Origin: Muraenolepis orangiensis
Taxonomy: Eukaryota > Chordata > Actinopteri > Gadiformes > Muraenolepididae
Assembly: GCA_027704905.1 (NCBI GenBank)
Contig: CM051001.1
Location: 21,761,060-21,825,059, forward strand
DNA: 64,000 nt
Direction: 5' to 3'
Each line of letters opens with the position of its first letter. The stretch's first letter is position 1. Positions 15,486 to 29,154 of the stretch are shown in pieces. Both the position numbers and the translations under genes were made by a program. The notes under the pieces were generated by a model. That model did no database searches. It saw only the letters and a list, made by a program, of their open reading frames with translations, and was not told where the DNA came from.

Positions 15486-16293
15486 AGTGTTGACTTGTAC
15501 AGTTTAGGCTGATAATATAAGTAACTTATTCAATATTAACTCTGACGATGAAAAGGGTTAATGGGCTCTGGTCGGTGAAGAAGAGGTACAACGTGCTTTA
15601 TGTTTAACATTAAATATAAATACAGGCTCCACTATGTTACGTTCCAGCATGTGGCTGTTGTATGTTGTTTGTACTTTTGTGTCTCCCCTCCTTCTCTCTC
15701 CCTCTCTCTCTCTCACTCACTCCACCTGCTACTCTGATCCAGGTTCCTGTCATTCATCAGGACACTAATTGGAAACCAGCCAGTCATCCCAGCCATCACT
15801 CAAATCACCAGTTGACCAATCGGAAGACCTCCTCTTGTTTTAAAACCCATGTGGCGGCACTTCCTGTTTGCCCCCCTTCCTTTTGTCTTTAATGCTGTTG
15901 GTTAAATGTTAGACTCTGATTTTATTAGCCAACTTGGTACAAGTGTATGTGTGTGTGTTGGGAATTGGAGCAGGTAAGGGGCCCAACACATTTGGTGCTA
16001 CACGTAGTGATAGTATTGTCTAGACACACTAGGTCAGGAGTGATGCCACTCATTGTATGTTTTGGACCTATGTTTGGTTAGGTAGTGTAGGTAGAGGGGA
16101 GGAGTAGGTTTTATTTGACCTTTGTGTTTGTGTATAGGTAGACAAGATATTCCTTACTGAGTTAGTTGTGTTTTGTTTTACTTAGTTTATTCCTTTGGCA
16201 TCATTCAAGCTCCTTTTCCCTTCCCCCCCCTTCCCCCTTGGTTGTGTGTCTCAAATCCACCATTGTCATTGTCTATTAGTCTGTTTTTGTTTG

Positions 16294-16303
16294 TATATAT
16301 AAA
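16294..16303 (+). promoter_or_regulatory. LTR TATA box
   Basis: TATATAAAAG in the 3' half of the putative LTR, placed as a U3 promoter that would start an R region near 16325. Confidence 0.45.
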
Positions 16304-16449
16304 AGGCACAATATATTACTTTCTTTCACCTAAACTTGTTGTGGGCACTGCTTTATTTTCCATTTGGTTCATTTATCACAAATGACAACACAATCATCCT
16401 TTAGGTTATTCACCCCTACCCCTTGACATACTGGGGTTGGAACATAAAA

Positions 16450-16467
16450 TGGGGGCTCGTCCGGGAT
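16450..16467 (+). other. retroelement primer-binding site, proline-tRNA type
   Basis: Eighteen bases matching the well-known retroviral binding site complementary to the 3' end of proline tRNA, 5 nt after the CA end of the LTR. Confidence 0.75.
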
Positions 16468-16813
16468 CTCCTGTAAAGGATTCCTGGTTTTGATGATTGT
16501 TTGTGGTGATGATCCACATAATTAGTTCTCCTTCCTACTGTTATTGATATTATGTGCTTGGTGTACTGTTGCTGTCCACTGCTGACATGGCGCAGTTTAC
16601 CATCAAGGTCTCTTCTTAAAACAAGAGGAGGTCTTCCGATGGCTGGGATGACTGGCTGGGTTCCAATTAGTGTCCTGATGAATGACAGGAACCTGGATCA
16701 GAGTAGCAGGTGGAGTGAGTGAGTGAGTGAGAGAGAGAGAGGGAGAGAGAAGGGGGGGAGACACAAAAGTACAAACAACATACAACAGCCACATGCTGGA
16801 ACGTAACACACTA

Positions 16814-17533
16814 GAAAACCGATTGTTGAAGAACTCTGTAATGAGCTGGGATGAAAGGAACATACTGCACTCCTAGTTAGGTGGTGCCTAATTAGCACGC
16901 TAATACTGCTGCGTTAATGTTTAAACTACTCCTAAATATGACGTCCTGTGACACAAACATCTCTATGGATTCATAGCCGAGACAGGTTGCAGACGACATA
17001 ATGATTTTACTTATAGCTTGTTATATTGTTGTCACAACTTACCAGGTTTACAAAGTTTAGTTTGGCCACAGACAAGACTGCGGATCACTGCCCTCCGCTG
17101 AACGACTGAGGAATTACAACACGTTACCATTACAAAACACACATGCCAATAGAATGTTGAGCTATTTTGAGTTCCCTGGTTTCTTCTTAGTTAGACATTG
17201 TTCTGTCACTGCAGCTGCCATATTTTGTGTGGAAAATAATCTCATCTCACATTACACATATTTTCAATTCTACATTTCTATAATCACTTAAAATCACATT
17301 ATTAACGTCCCACATACAGCCCTACGCCTGGACAAGCCGATAGGCTGTAGCATGCTTTCTGTTCATGAAGAACACCTGAAGAGATCTGACATCCTACTCT
17401 TTATAATCTCAGCTTGCGGTTCTTCCCCCTGTGCTCTAGGCTTCTGCATCTATACTGGGATCTCCGGCGGCCTACGGGTCTCACAAGAACCACATTTCTA
17501 TAATCAGTGTGATATCTGGCCGGAGGGAGGGGG

Positions 17534-17583
<50 letters not shown>

Positions 17584-18690
17584 CTAGCGTCACTATAGTC
17601 TCACAGTCCACTATCCCTCCTTAGAGTCCAGCAGAGATGATATTATGAATGTAAGCCAAACAGAAGAAACTCAATGAATAAGCCATTGGCCTTTTTGTCT
17701 TAGACTAAAAACGGCTCCAAAGCAAAGAGAAGTAAATGTCACCAGAATATTGGCAAATAAATCTAAGATTTACCTTTCTGAGAGAGAGGGCTGTCTCCAT
17801 AGGCAGAATAGCAATGAAGTGAGAACCAATTTTGTTTAAATAACTCGCTAGAAAAATTTGGTATTGAAAGAAATTTGGCAGAATTATGCAAGTATACACA
17901 CCTGGCATTTTGACGTTAGTCAGACGCCTGCTATTTCTGCCTACTCTCCTGGTTTTAATTGTATTTATTTGTTTTTCAATTAGATTAAATAGATAAACTC
18001 ATACAAACACCAGAACATGACTTGTCAGTTCAAAAGTAAGAAATTTAAGTAAGTCAACTCAGTCGCCCCAGACAGTACAACCTAAAAATGATTAATTAAT
18101 TGATTTGTCACATCGGTTCTGCAGATTGTAAATGGCTACTGAGCACAATAACTCAATATTCACCTTGAACCACACAGGCAGTGCCAAGCCGCTTCCCGGG
18201 TTCCTGCGCTCCGCCCGCCCATCGAGGGTTGTATCCGGATGACAGGCTGACGCTGGCCTCCCGGAAGACCAATCCACACCTGATCCATGGTACTCATCCG
18301 CTCATATTTTTGGCCGCGGCTGTCGAGAATTAAGTAACGGTAAAGCAACGTATTTATCCCGGCTCTCTGTGAGCAGGCTCAAATCTATGGCCTATGTGAG
18401 GCAACACTGTTTACAGAAATGCCCGTAACATTGGTGAGGCATGTGCTCCAATGTAAACTCGATTACAAGAGCTTATTCCTCCATGGCTACGCGTGTACAC
18501 AGTATATCAGCGTCCAAATCAATTAAGTAGCGTGTGATAGGCCAAAGGGGCAAAAATATACCCTTTCCACACAACCTTTGACCCCGAACCTACTTTTATT
18601 GAATTGACCCTGATCTGACCTTTGAAGACAGAGGTTGGTTTGTTTGCGCTCCGGTGGCCTTGGAGTTAAATTGGCAGGTGCAACTGTCCC
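16814..18690. other. intergenic DNA with a (GT)n tract
   Basis: No gene recognised. (GT)n at 17537-17581. The remainder is unique-looking, AT-rich sequence with a GC-rich patch at 18180-18270. Confidence 0.5.
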
Positions 18691-19297
18691 TTAAGGCTCA
18701 GTCACACATCCCCCGATTTTTACTGCCATCTTTGATAGGACCATTCCCGATAAAAATTTGTCAAAAGTCGGCTCAAGATCCTGGGAAATTCAAAAAATTG
18801 TAAAAACATTTATTTAATCACAACAATCAGATATTGTTCAGGAAGCGTCCTGATTCTCCTGAATGCGATCCGACTGTGATCAGACGGTGAACCGACGCTG
18901 ACCGAAGACATCCGTTAGACATTCGGCAAGATCTGGACGCAATCTGGACTCAATCAGCAAGAAAAGGCAATGAAAAATTGATCCAAATCATGCCCGTTCA
19001 ACATGACAGCGTCCCGATCCACAGGACACTGTCCAGACACCGTCCAGACAACACAGGACATTGTTACGATTTTGATCCGATACAGCAGAATCTTACACGA
19101 TTGTAATCCGACTGTCAAGCCGACCCTCTCCGACCTTTCCCGATCCGTAGGACTCTGTTACAAACGTACACGACTGCGTTCAGTCAATGATAGGACATTC
19201 CAGATCATTGAGGATAGACTTTTTCACTTTTTGTGTCATAGCGCTGTCTGATCTCAAAAGGGAGCCATAATCGGGGGGGTGTGTGACTGAGCCTTTA
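18691..19297. mobile_element. TIR element (about 600 bp) with TTAA-like flanks
   Basis: The ends GGCTCAGTCACACATCCCCC (18695) and GGGGGGGTGTGTGACTGAGCC (ends 19293) are imperfect inverted repeats. They are flanked by TTAA (18691-18694) and TTTA (19294-19297). No transposase; the interior is rich in GATCCGAC-like motifs. It is a non-autonomous DNA transposon, possibly of a TTAA-target group such as piggyBac or Kolobok. Confidence 0.6.
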
Positions 19298-21893
19298 CAG
19301 CCGTGGGATATGAGTGTTAGTTCTCCACATACACACACGTGCACACAAACACACACACACATACAGAAATATGGGGTGCCAAATGCGATTACTTTTGATT
19401 TTGAATCATTCAATTTGAATCATCCTGCTTGCAAATTATCTGTGAAATTCAAAATGTTCAAAAGGTCAAGGTGAAACATATACATAACATGAACATAACA
19501 TACTTAACACATAACATCCTCAGAACTATAATTTCACTGGATGTAACACTTTCTATAAAATGAATAATATCTTTGGCAAATGAGATGACTCTGGGGTTGG
19601 ATAGCCCTGCATGAATGGTCCTCAGCGTACACACACCAACCTCTAACTGGTAGTTTATTGTGGCCAGCAGTGTCCCTCCAAACAAATGCAGCCTGGCTCT
19701 CTTATCAGCCTCGACCAGAGCTTACAGCAGGCTGACTCCTATACAGTCAGGAGGCAAAGGATTGAAACATCCAGAACAATATCACAGCATAAATCACCCT
19801 GGCTCTGTGTGTCTGTCCCAGAAAATTATTTTAAGCCGGCCGCGTCCTGCCAGGGCCCTCATTTCAGAGTGCCTGAAAACATCACCTTGGGCCATTTTCA
19901 GTTCAGTTTTCAAGTTTCAAGTTGCATAACAAGGTGAGTTGTTCACTCTGCGTCCAACGACCAGGAAGGGCTTAAGGCTGTCCTGTTGGGCTGACCTATG
20001 CTTGGTCATGAAAGGGGTGGGGGAGGGGGGGGAGGAGTTGCTTGTGCATCTCAGAGAGAGCGAGAGAGAGCGAGAGAGAGAGCGAGAGAGGACGTTGAAA
20101 AACCCACGTAGCCTTCTCGCCTGGCTTCGCTGCAACATCGGTTACCAATATAATTTGTCCAAATGACTTCCTTGTACCAGTTCGGCTGAAGAGCATTTAG
20201 CACCCGCCACAAATGTGAACAATAGCAATACATACAGGGACCAGACGTCCAGGTTTGTCTGGGATTGTTTCAGTTTCCCCCTGGGAGTCCCAACAAATAT
20301 CTGCAAAACACTAAAAATGTCCCTGTTTACAACTACCCCCTCTCGTTAGCTACCACCACAAATAGAATCTAATGGAAAACACTAAGCAGTAGCTACAAGC
20401 CCGGCGGGACGTGCGGTACACTTAAAGGATCCCGGTTTGGGTTTGAAAATCGAGTCATCCGAACAATATAGAACTTTTGTTGTGGTGAAAATACATTTTG
20501 TCCAAGTACTTACAAAGAACTTGTTCACAAACATTGATTCCAAAAGTTGTGAAAATATTGCCATTGTTTACATTGATTTGTGGCAGGCGTGCGCATGCTA
20601 AATGCTTTTCGGTATTAAAAGGAAGTACAATTTTGACTATTTTTCTAACAGAAGGTCTAGTAAAGCCAGAAGAGACGGTTACGATGGTTTGCTCTCCCAG
20701 ACTGGTATTGTCCTTTAAGGCTCAACTAAAGTAGTAGTCGTAGTAGTAGTAGTAGTCAAACATTTAAAAAGGAACTGTTAAACGATGGATTGTTGTGAAT
20801 TTACAATCAATCATAAGATTCAATTAATATAATGTGCGGAAATGAAAAGCACTCAAGGTTCTGAAAGACTCAATGGCAGATCAATAATGCAACATCTAGC
20901 AATATTTAGATTAGATATGAATCTGAACAGAGCAGTCAAGTCAATGTTATTTGTATAGCCCTTAATCACAGTTACATTTTCAAAGGGCTGTAGCAGTAAC
21001 CCACAGCGGGAGAAGTGGCAGGGTCATGAAGGCTAGGCCTCTGTTGACACATGGCACTCTCTTTTTGGTACAGGGTGTTGGTGGTAGACAAGGTTACAAC
21101 CCCTCGCCTCCAAATAGTGAAGACACTGGAAGATATATGTAGCTCCTCACAGATGGGCATGAAGTAGACACGCACGCACGCACGCTCGCTCACTCACACT
21201 TCCCCTGTCTGTTCTCACTTCTGACATCTTCAGATGAGCTGAATTCCGAATGAATGAGCTGTAATCCGACAGCTAACAAACCACAAAGGCAAACATACTT
21301 TCTTTCCTCCTATTTGATTTCCTTTCTTTCCTTTCTCCTCTTTGGTTTTGCCGATTTGTGGTTGTATTTTGTGATTTGCTGTTGCGTTTTCCTATTGGTC
21401 GTTCAGGGCGACCGTCCTAACCAGCTCTACGCAGGCACACACAACGTTAGGCTTGCTACATTATCGTAGCAGACCGTGTTTGCAGTGCAAACCCAGTCTA
21501 CCGGCTAAGCCCACAGAACGGCAGAATATTGTGGCTTTTGTCACTGTTAATTAACTCTAAATGGGTATGGGTAACTGCAATAACTAGCGTTAATTAATGG
21601 TTAATTAATATAGATTCATACACACACACACATATATATTCATATATATTGCATTTAAAAAATAGTATTCTGCATGCATGCATCAGTATATCTATATCTT
21701 CGCGTGTGCTTTTGTGTATATGCTGTAGTAGTATTGGCAGCAGCTCGTCCATTGATCAGGTCCAATGTAGTAACCTTGTGACTTCCTGCTCCCTGCTCCT
21801 TATTGATGTCTGCTTTTGGTCTCTGTTGATCCCATAGCAAAAAATAACACTGAATCTTCCCAGCTTCTGGATGTAATTGACCCATCCAATATA
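19298..21893. other. intergenic DNA, small repeats only
   Basis: Contains a GAGAGC-rich tract (20054-20090), a TAGTAG run (20733-20756) and an interspersed fish-repeat tail at about 20937-20995 (TCAATGTTATTTGTATAG, CAAAGGGCT). No exon or promoter could be supported. Confidence 0.45.
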
Positions 21894-22905
21894 TAGTCCA
21901 TGGGCCAAAGCCCAAAATTTCACATATCGGTTCCACTCAAGTCTAATTAACTTCTAATACATATTTTTGAAAAGGTACATGATAACCTTTTGTAAGTGGT
22001 AGCTTTGTATCAGTTATCAGCACATGATGTTAACCACCCCCTACAATAAATAGCTTCTAGACACTGATTCATGTCCTAATTGAGGCTCATGTTAAGGAGC
22101 TGCTCATTGTAAGGTTCAGTTGTGAGTCTGTCTCATAAATACAGAGGTCACAGAGTCTCTTTAAATTGTCAACAACATTCATTTCCCCACAAGTTTAGTA
22201 TTTTGAAAAAGTCTTTATGTTTAGATTATATTTCAACTTGATCAACATTTACAAGTGGTATCTTAGTCACAGTTAACCTTAAGCCCAGTTGTCTGTCTGA
22301 TAAATATAGAGGTCACATGGGCTCTAGTGTCAGCAGCATTCATTGTTCTACAGTTTTCATCTCAACTTAAAAAGGCTAGTCAGATGTTCTTTGTTTGCCT
22401 TGTGGCACCTTCCTTGTGGCACTTGCAAATATAGATTCATGGAACACATTACTGAGAGAGGCTTAAATAAGAGGCTTCAGCTCCATCCTTGATCTTGCAA
22501 AATACCTGCCTGAAGGTAGCATACCATCAGCATTGTATCACAGGAAATGGAAAACTGTTGTACCCTGACAATTTGATAATGGATGAGCTTGTTAACGTTT
22601 GCTACAAACAAAGATGAACTAAGGATGTACAAATCAAGCAGTGGCAAAGACATATCACAAGCGCCACTGAAGATCAGAGCTGATATAGGGAACCAAGATA
22701 TGACTCAAGCATGACCACCACATGCATCAGATCTTGAGAAGATGATCAGTGCTCCAACATCTCTGGTGCATTTCTTCTAACATGCAGATCCATAGAAGGA
22801 AGTAACCCAGGAAAATCCCAAAGACTGCAAAGGTTCATAGCTTCATTCAGCCAAGACCTTGTTTATGCTGCTACCTGTCGCAGAGTCAAGCCTACACAAC
22901 CCATT

Positions 22906-23253
22906 GTGTTTCCCTTTGCTGTCATGTCACTTACTGGAAACGTGGGAACTGATACAGATACTGGACTTGGCCATAGTATTTCATATTCTCAGGTAGAAGA
23001 AATTGAAACAGCTCTCTGTTTTCAGAAGCAAGCAGCAAGTGAAGATGCCATTCCACTACCACACAACATTAAGCCTGTTCACAACATTTGCATGGGAATA
23101 TATAGACAGACTAGAGAAACAATCAGTGGTGACGGGACATCACACAGAGTGAATGGAATTGCTTTGCAAGCAAAGCCTATTGTTGACCATCCTGCTGAGA
23201 CCAGAGCTTTGCCTTGCATCCAAAAAACCAAGAGGAGAAGCTTGGAGCAGTAG
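22906..23253 (+). pseudogene. ORF remnant of the large TIR element, N-terminal part
   Basis: A 115-codon frame with ISYSQVEEIETALCFQKQAA and TISGDGTSHRVNGIALQA. It ends at a stop at 23251 while related-looking sequence continues in other frames. Function unknown; no classical transposase motif is visible to me. Confidence 0.45.
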
Positions 23254-23639
23254 AGATAGAATTTCCCATTTACAATGCAGGACAGTGTGCCAATCCTCCA
23301 GTTGGACAGATGGTTGATACTGACCACACTACTTTTCTTCAAGAGAGAGAACAGACAGAAACCACATGTGGATAATGGCTCATCTTACCAACAAAGATGT
23401 TTGTAGCTGGACTGGGTTCAACATCCTCAACCACAGTGGTACAAGAAGATGTAGGTCTTCAATCAATGATCCTGCTACACAGCTACCAACAGTAAATGAG
23501 GTACTTCACCAGTCGATAAGCATCATGAAGTCTCTGCAGCTCAACAACATTGTTGTTGTTTTTTTAACTAGGCATTGTATGCCAAAGCTGTTGAAATGAC
23601 TTGGAAACACTAGGAGCAATTCAAGGACATGATCCTTAG

Positions 23640-24010
23640 AATGGGGGTCTTCCATACCACATGTACCTTCATGGCGACGATTGGGAAACGGTTTGCAGAT
23701 GCTGGTCTAAGAGACCTTTGTGTAGAAGCAGGAGTGATAGCTGATGGCTCAGCCTCAGGGGTTATTGATGGTCACAAGTATAATTGAGCAGTACGGCTCC
23801 ACAAGCTGCTCTATGAGGCTTTCTTGAGACTTGCATGGAAAGGTTTCCATCCTTGGTTAGAGGAGAATCATGAGGGAGATCTGATTCACTTGGAAACAAC
23901 TCTGCAAGCAGTCAACAACCTGTGTGAAGAAGTATCACAGACAAGATGTCAGGTAACCCTTTATCATGATTCATGTCGGTGTATTCTAACACGATTCAAT
24001 GAGTACCTCA
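23640..24010 (+). pseudogene. ORF remnant of the large TIR element, middle part interrupted by an LTR
   Basis: The frame open from 23824 reads RLAWKGFHPWLEENHEGDLI and ends in TRFNEYLMSQF, directly before TGTCAC at 24011, where the solo-LTR-like block begins. It continues after 24592 with YLRKDNGPLSAFWMSN. Confidence 0.45.
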
Positions 24011-24592
24011 TGTCACAGTTTGCACTCCTGCCTCCCCGCTGCCACATCACTCGCCCGTATAGCCACGCCCCCTTATTGCATTCCTGTCTCCACGTCACTC
24101 TCCCGTATAGCCACGCCCTCTAATCACGTTCCACATTCCTGTCTCCTCGCTCCCACTACACACTACCGGATAGCCACGCCGCCCTTGTTAAGTCTCACCC
24201 GCAGCTGCAGTGCATCATTATTACGTCCCTATTTAAGCCTAACCCCCGCACACTCACACGTCGCCAGATTGTTCTCCTGACCATACAGACATTCCAGCGG
24301 TTACCAAGTCTGATTAATGTTCCTGATCCACTGCCTGTCTCCGATTACGCTTCCGCCTGTTCCTACCTGGTTCGTCTTCCCTGCCTGGTTCCTGATCTGC
24401 TGCCTATCCCTGACTACGTCTCTGCCGGTTCCTGCCTGGTTATTCTGCCCTGCCTGGTTCCCGATCCACCGCCTGTCCCTGACTACGCCTCTGCCTGCCC
24501 CTATCGGTGTGATATTTAAATTAATATTGTAACTGTTCCATCTGACGTCTGTTCTCCCTGCTTTTGGGTCCTACCTACACACGGCCGTGACA
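24011..24592 (+). mobile_element. solo-LTR-like insertion inside the TIR element
   Basis: A 582-bp block beginning TGTCAC and ending GTGACA, with a CTATTTAAGCC promoter-like box at about 24228-24238 and imperfect direct repeats of CCTGCCTGTTCCTGACTACG type. It splits the element's reading frame. No exact target duplication is seen (left flank ACCTCA, right flank GCTACC), so the borders are provisional. Confidence 0.5.
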
Positions 24593-25057
24593 GCTACCTT
24601 CAGCTACCTTCGAAAAGACAATGGCCCCCTGTCTGCCTTCTGGATGTCTAATGTGGATATGGTTAAGATTCTGCTATGTCTAATTCTAGCATCAAGAGAG
24701 GGAAAGTGGATGATGCATCTTGCAGCAATTAGAGCAATCATTCCATGGTGTTTTGCATATGATAAGCTGAACTATGCTAGATATCTGACATTCTACTATG
24801 CACAAATGTCTTCCCTGGAGGTTGATCATCCTGCTAATCATGCATACATAAATGGTGGTTTTAACGTCCAGCTTGGCAGGAACAATCCCTTTGGAAAGAT
24901 TCAGGTTGACCAGATGATTGAGGAGATGGTAAACAAGGACACCCAGACTGCCAGAGGAACCAAGGGTTTCAGCCTGAAATCTGGAGCTGTCACCAGATCT
25001 CACTTCAGACAACAGAAGTCTACAGAGTGGTTTAGTCATCACGATAGAGAAGGATAG
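24593..25057 (+). pseudogene. ORF remnant of the large TIR element, conserved central domain
   Basis: The longest continuous piece: NGPLSAFWMSNVDMVKILLC, MMHLAAIRAIIPWCFAYDKL, GGFNVQLGRNNPFGKIQVDQ and EEMVNKDTQTARGTKGFSLK. Strong protein-like character, hence formerly coding. Closed by TAG at 25055. Confidence 0.55.
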
Positions 25058-25287
25058 GGAAGATGTAAATGCCATGTAGAGATTATGGAGAGAAGCTGGG
25101 TAAACCCTCTGGGTCCAGATCAGTCTGATATAATCAGTCTTTCCACTGTAATGCTGTGTCGACCTAGCCAGCGATCTGCTGCAAGCTCACCAGACTAGAG
25201 AGAAAGCATATCAGAAGTTCAGAAGTGAACATTTGGAGAAAGAGTCACCAGCAACCAAGTTCCATGACTAAATGAAAGGAGCTGGTC

Positions 25288-25725
25288 TTGAAAGCAGATA
25301 TAAATATTTTTTGGCAAATTATCATTACTTTGCAAAGTAGAGATCTGCACATCAAAGATGTCCTGGCTCATCCACTTGGTCCACTGCCAAGGTCACTTTC
25401 AAATCCAGATGGCTCTTTGCGCAAAACCAACAAGGCAGCTCTTGAGTTAGAAAAGTCAGCATCAACAGTTGAATATATTGGAGATCACTCTGCATGCATC
25501 ATTGATGGAATGAGCCTTGTTCAGAAAGTTGATGTCCAGACCTTTGGAGAGATTGCCAGATCTGTGCTGAACCTAGTGTTGCATGGAGGAAAGAGTAAAC
25601 AAATATATGTGGTCTTTAATGTGTACTGGAATATATCAATCAATAATGCTGAGAGATGCAGTCGTGGTTCAGCAAGTAGCACTCAATGGAAGAACATTGT
25701 TCCGGGACAAAATGTTGTGCAGTAG
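25288..25725 (+). pseudogene. ORF remnant of the large TIR element, C-terminal part
   Basis: Reads LHIKDVLAHPLGPLPRSLSN, CIIDGMSLVQKV and SSTQWKNIVPGQNVVQ. Beyond its stop another frame near 25890-25960 still reads EEVDTRMLLHANHA, a PIN-nuclease-like EExDTR motif of the same protein family as I remember it. Confidence 0.5.
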
Positions 25726-26973
25726 AGGAAGCTGTTAAGTAATCAAGACAGCAAAACTGCCTTGATTACATTCATCATGGACCAGTAGAAGCTTCCAGAG
25801 AACCGGGTAAAGCTTCAGGACAAGCAGCTATTTGCAACCTGTGGAGAGACATGGTATTGTCATCAAAAAATATTGGAACGTTATTGAAATCTTCCCCTGA
25901 GGAGGTGGATACCCGTATGCTCCTACATGCAAATCATGCCAGCTAAAATGGCTATCAAACCTCAGTTATTGTGAGTGAGGATGACAAAGGTTTGCTTACA
26001 ATAAATCCAAAAAGAAATGTTCACCATCTTGCTCTAATCATGAAATAGTATAGGTAATTTCTTGACTTGATTTAGGTTCCTCACTGAACTGAGACTGGAT
26101 GGGGGGGGACCCCAGCACCAATGGCTGTCCTGAAACTTATGGCCTGAAAGTGTGGACGACCTGTAAGCTTCCACACTGCTACTGCCTTGCCAACTAATTA
26201 AAGTGCACAGAAGTGTGCAAGCTACAAACATGCACCAATCAGAGGGGTGAGGAGGAGGATGTAGAAGTTGCCGTGACCCTGGATGTCTATGACGATGATG
26301 ATGAATAAAACAGAATGAGTACTGTGATATATTATAGCACAGTGGTGTGCTATATGGTGGTGATGATTATTTCAAAATATCTAACTAGAATTTGCCACCT
26401 TGCGTCGTACCTGGCCTGGGGCCATGTTCTACTGAAAGGCCCATAATCACCCCTCATGGTGGGATAATATGGGAACATTATACATTTCCTGAATCATTAC
26501 AGTCCTGTGAGTATTTCACGTTTTGTTATTTGTGTCATTGATGTTCCTACATGTCAAAATGCTCAAATACTACCACTAGTACTACTATAGACTATAGTTT
26601 AGGCAAAATTTGTGGGAAATGAATGTTGTTGACAGTTTTAAGAGCCTCTGTGACCTCTGTATTTATGAGACAGACTCACAACTGAGCTTAAATGAAAGCT
26701 ACGAATCTACCCTTTAAAGTGATACTAAACAAGTCCCCATAAAACATGAGTAAAGGTCCTGAAAATGAGCCTAAATTAGGATATGCATCATCGTCTATAA
26801 GCCAATTTATTGTAGGGGGTGGTACACTTCATGTGCTGATAACTGATACAAAGCTACCACATACAAATGGTTATCATACCAAAATATCATCTATGGACAT
26901 ATACCCTTTCAAAAAATGTAACTAGATTTTGCCACCTTGAGTGGTACCAAAATCATGCCTGGCCTATGGACTA

Positions 26974-28500
<1,527 letters not shown>

Positions 28501-28589
28501 ACACCCAGGACACCTCTAGAGACGCGCTTCGGCTTTCTATCTGTTTCTCTGTATCGCTCCATAGAAAAGGAGGGTGTAGTGTAGTGTAC

Positions 28590-28847
28590 TGTAGTGTAGT
28601 GTCGTGCCATTTCTTCTTTTTTTTTTATCCGTTCCGGGTGATTTTTTTTCCATGGTAGTCGTCGTTTGGAGAGAACGGTGCGCTCAATCTCGACGCTGCT
28701 TTTCGCTCCGTTTCTTTGTCACACAGCGAACAGGTCGGGATTCTCCTCGCATGTTCAAACGTAGCGGAACAACAAGCGTGGACGGAGCGGGGAGCGTTGT
28801 GTGTTATCAATGTGCATTGATGTAGCGGGAAACGTGGAGGAGATAAG
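28590..28847 (+). promoter_or_regulatory. candidate fgf13 promoter and non-coding first exon
   Basis: A CpG-richer stretch (CGTCGTTTGG, CTCGACGCTG, GTAGCGGAAC) ends in a good donor AAG|GTACGT at 28847/28848. An acceptor CCCCCCCACAG ends at 29154, just before the fgf13 start exon. This fits a 5' UTR exon plus a 307-bp intron. Transcript evidence is lacking. Confidence 0.35.
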
Positions 28848-29154
28848 GTACGTTTTTTGTTTTTTCTCTCTCAAAACGTTAGTATTTTGAGGCGCATATG
28901 AGAACGGGGGGGGGGGAGATCGCGTATCCTAGTCTATTTTCTTTGTTTTGTTTCAAACCGTGTGTGGACCCTCTCCAGTAGCCTATAATTGCCCCAGTGG
29001 CCGCGTTTTTTGGAGAGCGCGTTTTCAATTATCCATGAGATATGGCTCGACTATTCGGTATTCCCCTTTATTCCGCCACGCCGTGACCTTTTGACAGGCC
29101 TACTATTTCCAGCGGGTTTTCCCGAGTTCTAATTATAACCTTTCCCCCCCACAG

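Larger units (their letters stand above)
15635..16808 (+). mobile_element. rearranged LTR retroelement with U3-type ends on both sides
   Basis: A putative LTR (15635-16444) starts TGTTACGTTCC and ends GGAACA, has a TATATAAAAG box at 16294-16303, and is followed after 5 nt by an 18-nt match to the proline-tRNA primer-binding site (16450-16467). A leader runs to about 16612. Then, instead of gag, an inverted copy of the first 200 bp of the LTR follows (16617-16808, lacking 24 nt). The whole unit is flanked by a 5-bp duplication CACTA (15630-15634 and 16809-16813). No gag, pol or env coding sequence remains. A proline PBS is common in class I endogenous retroviruses, but Gypsy-type elements cannot be excluded. 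Confidence 0.65.
21894..26973 (+). mobile_element. large decayed TIR element with uncharacterised ORF remnants
   Basis: The outer 250-300 bp at both ends are imperfect inverted repeats: AGCTTTGTATCAGTTATCAG and GTGAGTCTGTCTCATAAATA on the left (22001-22020 and 22122-22141), their complements on the right near 26846 and 26661. Subterminal blocks are also directly duplicated (22115-22200 with 22280-22370; 26370-26430 with 26900-26975). Between them, plus-strand frames hold SGDGTSHRVNGIALQAKP, FNEYLMSQF, NGPLSAFWMSNVDMVKILL, IPWCFAYDKLNYARYL, VNKDTQTARGTKGFSLKSGA, HPLGPLPRSLSNPDGSLRKT and CIIDGMSLVQKV, as in large uncharacterised proteins repeated in fish and cnidarian genomes. Stops and frameshifts break every frame. 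The superfamily is not known to me. Confidence 0.6.

Noticed and set aside
19917..20233. Ser-rich minus-strand frames
   Set aside because: Caused by a GAGAGC repeat tract.
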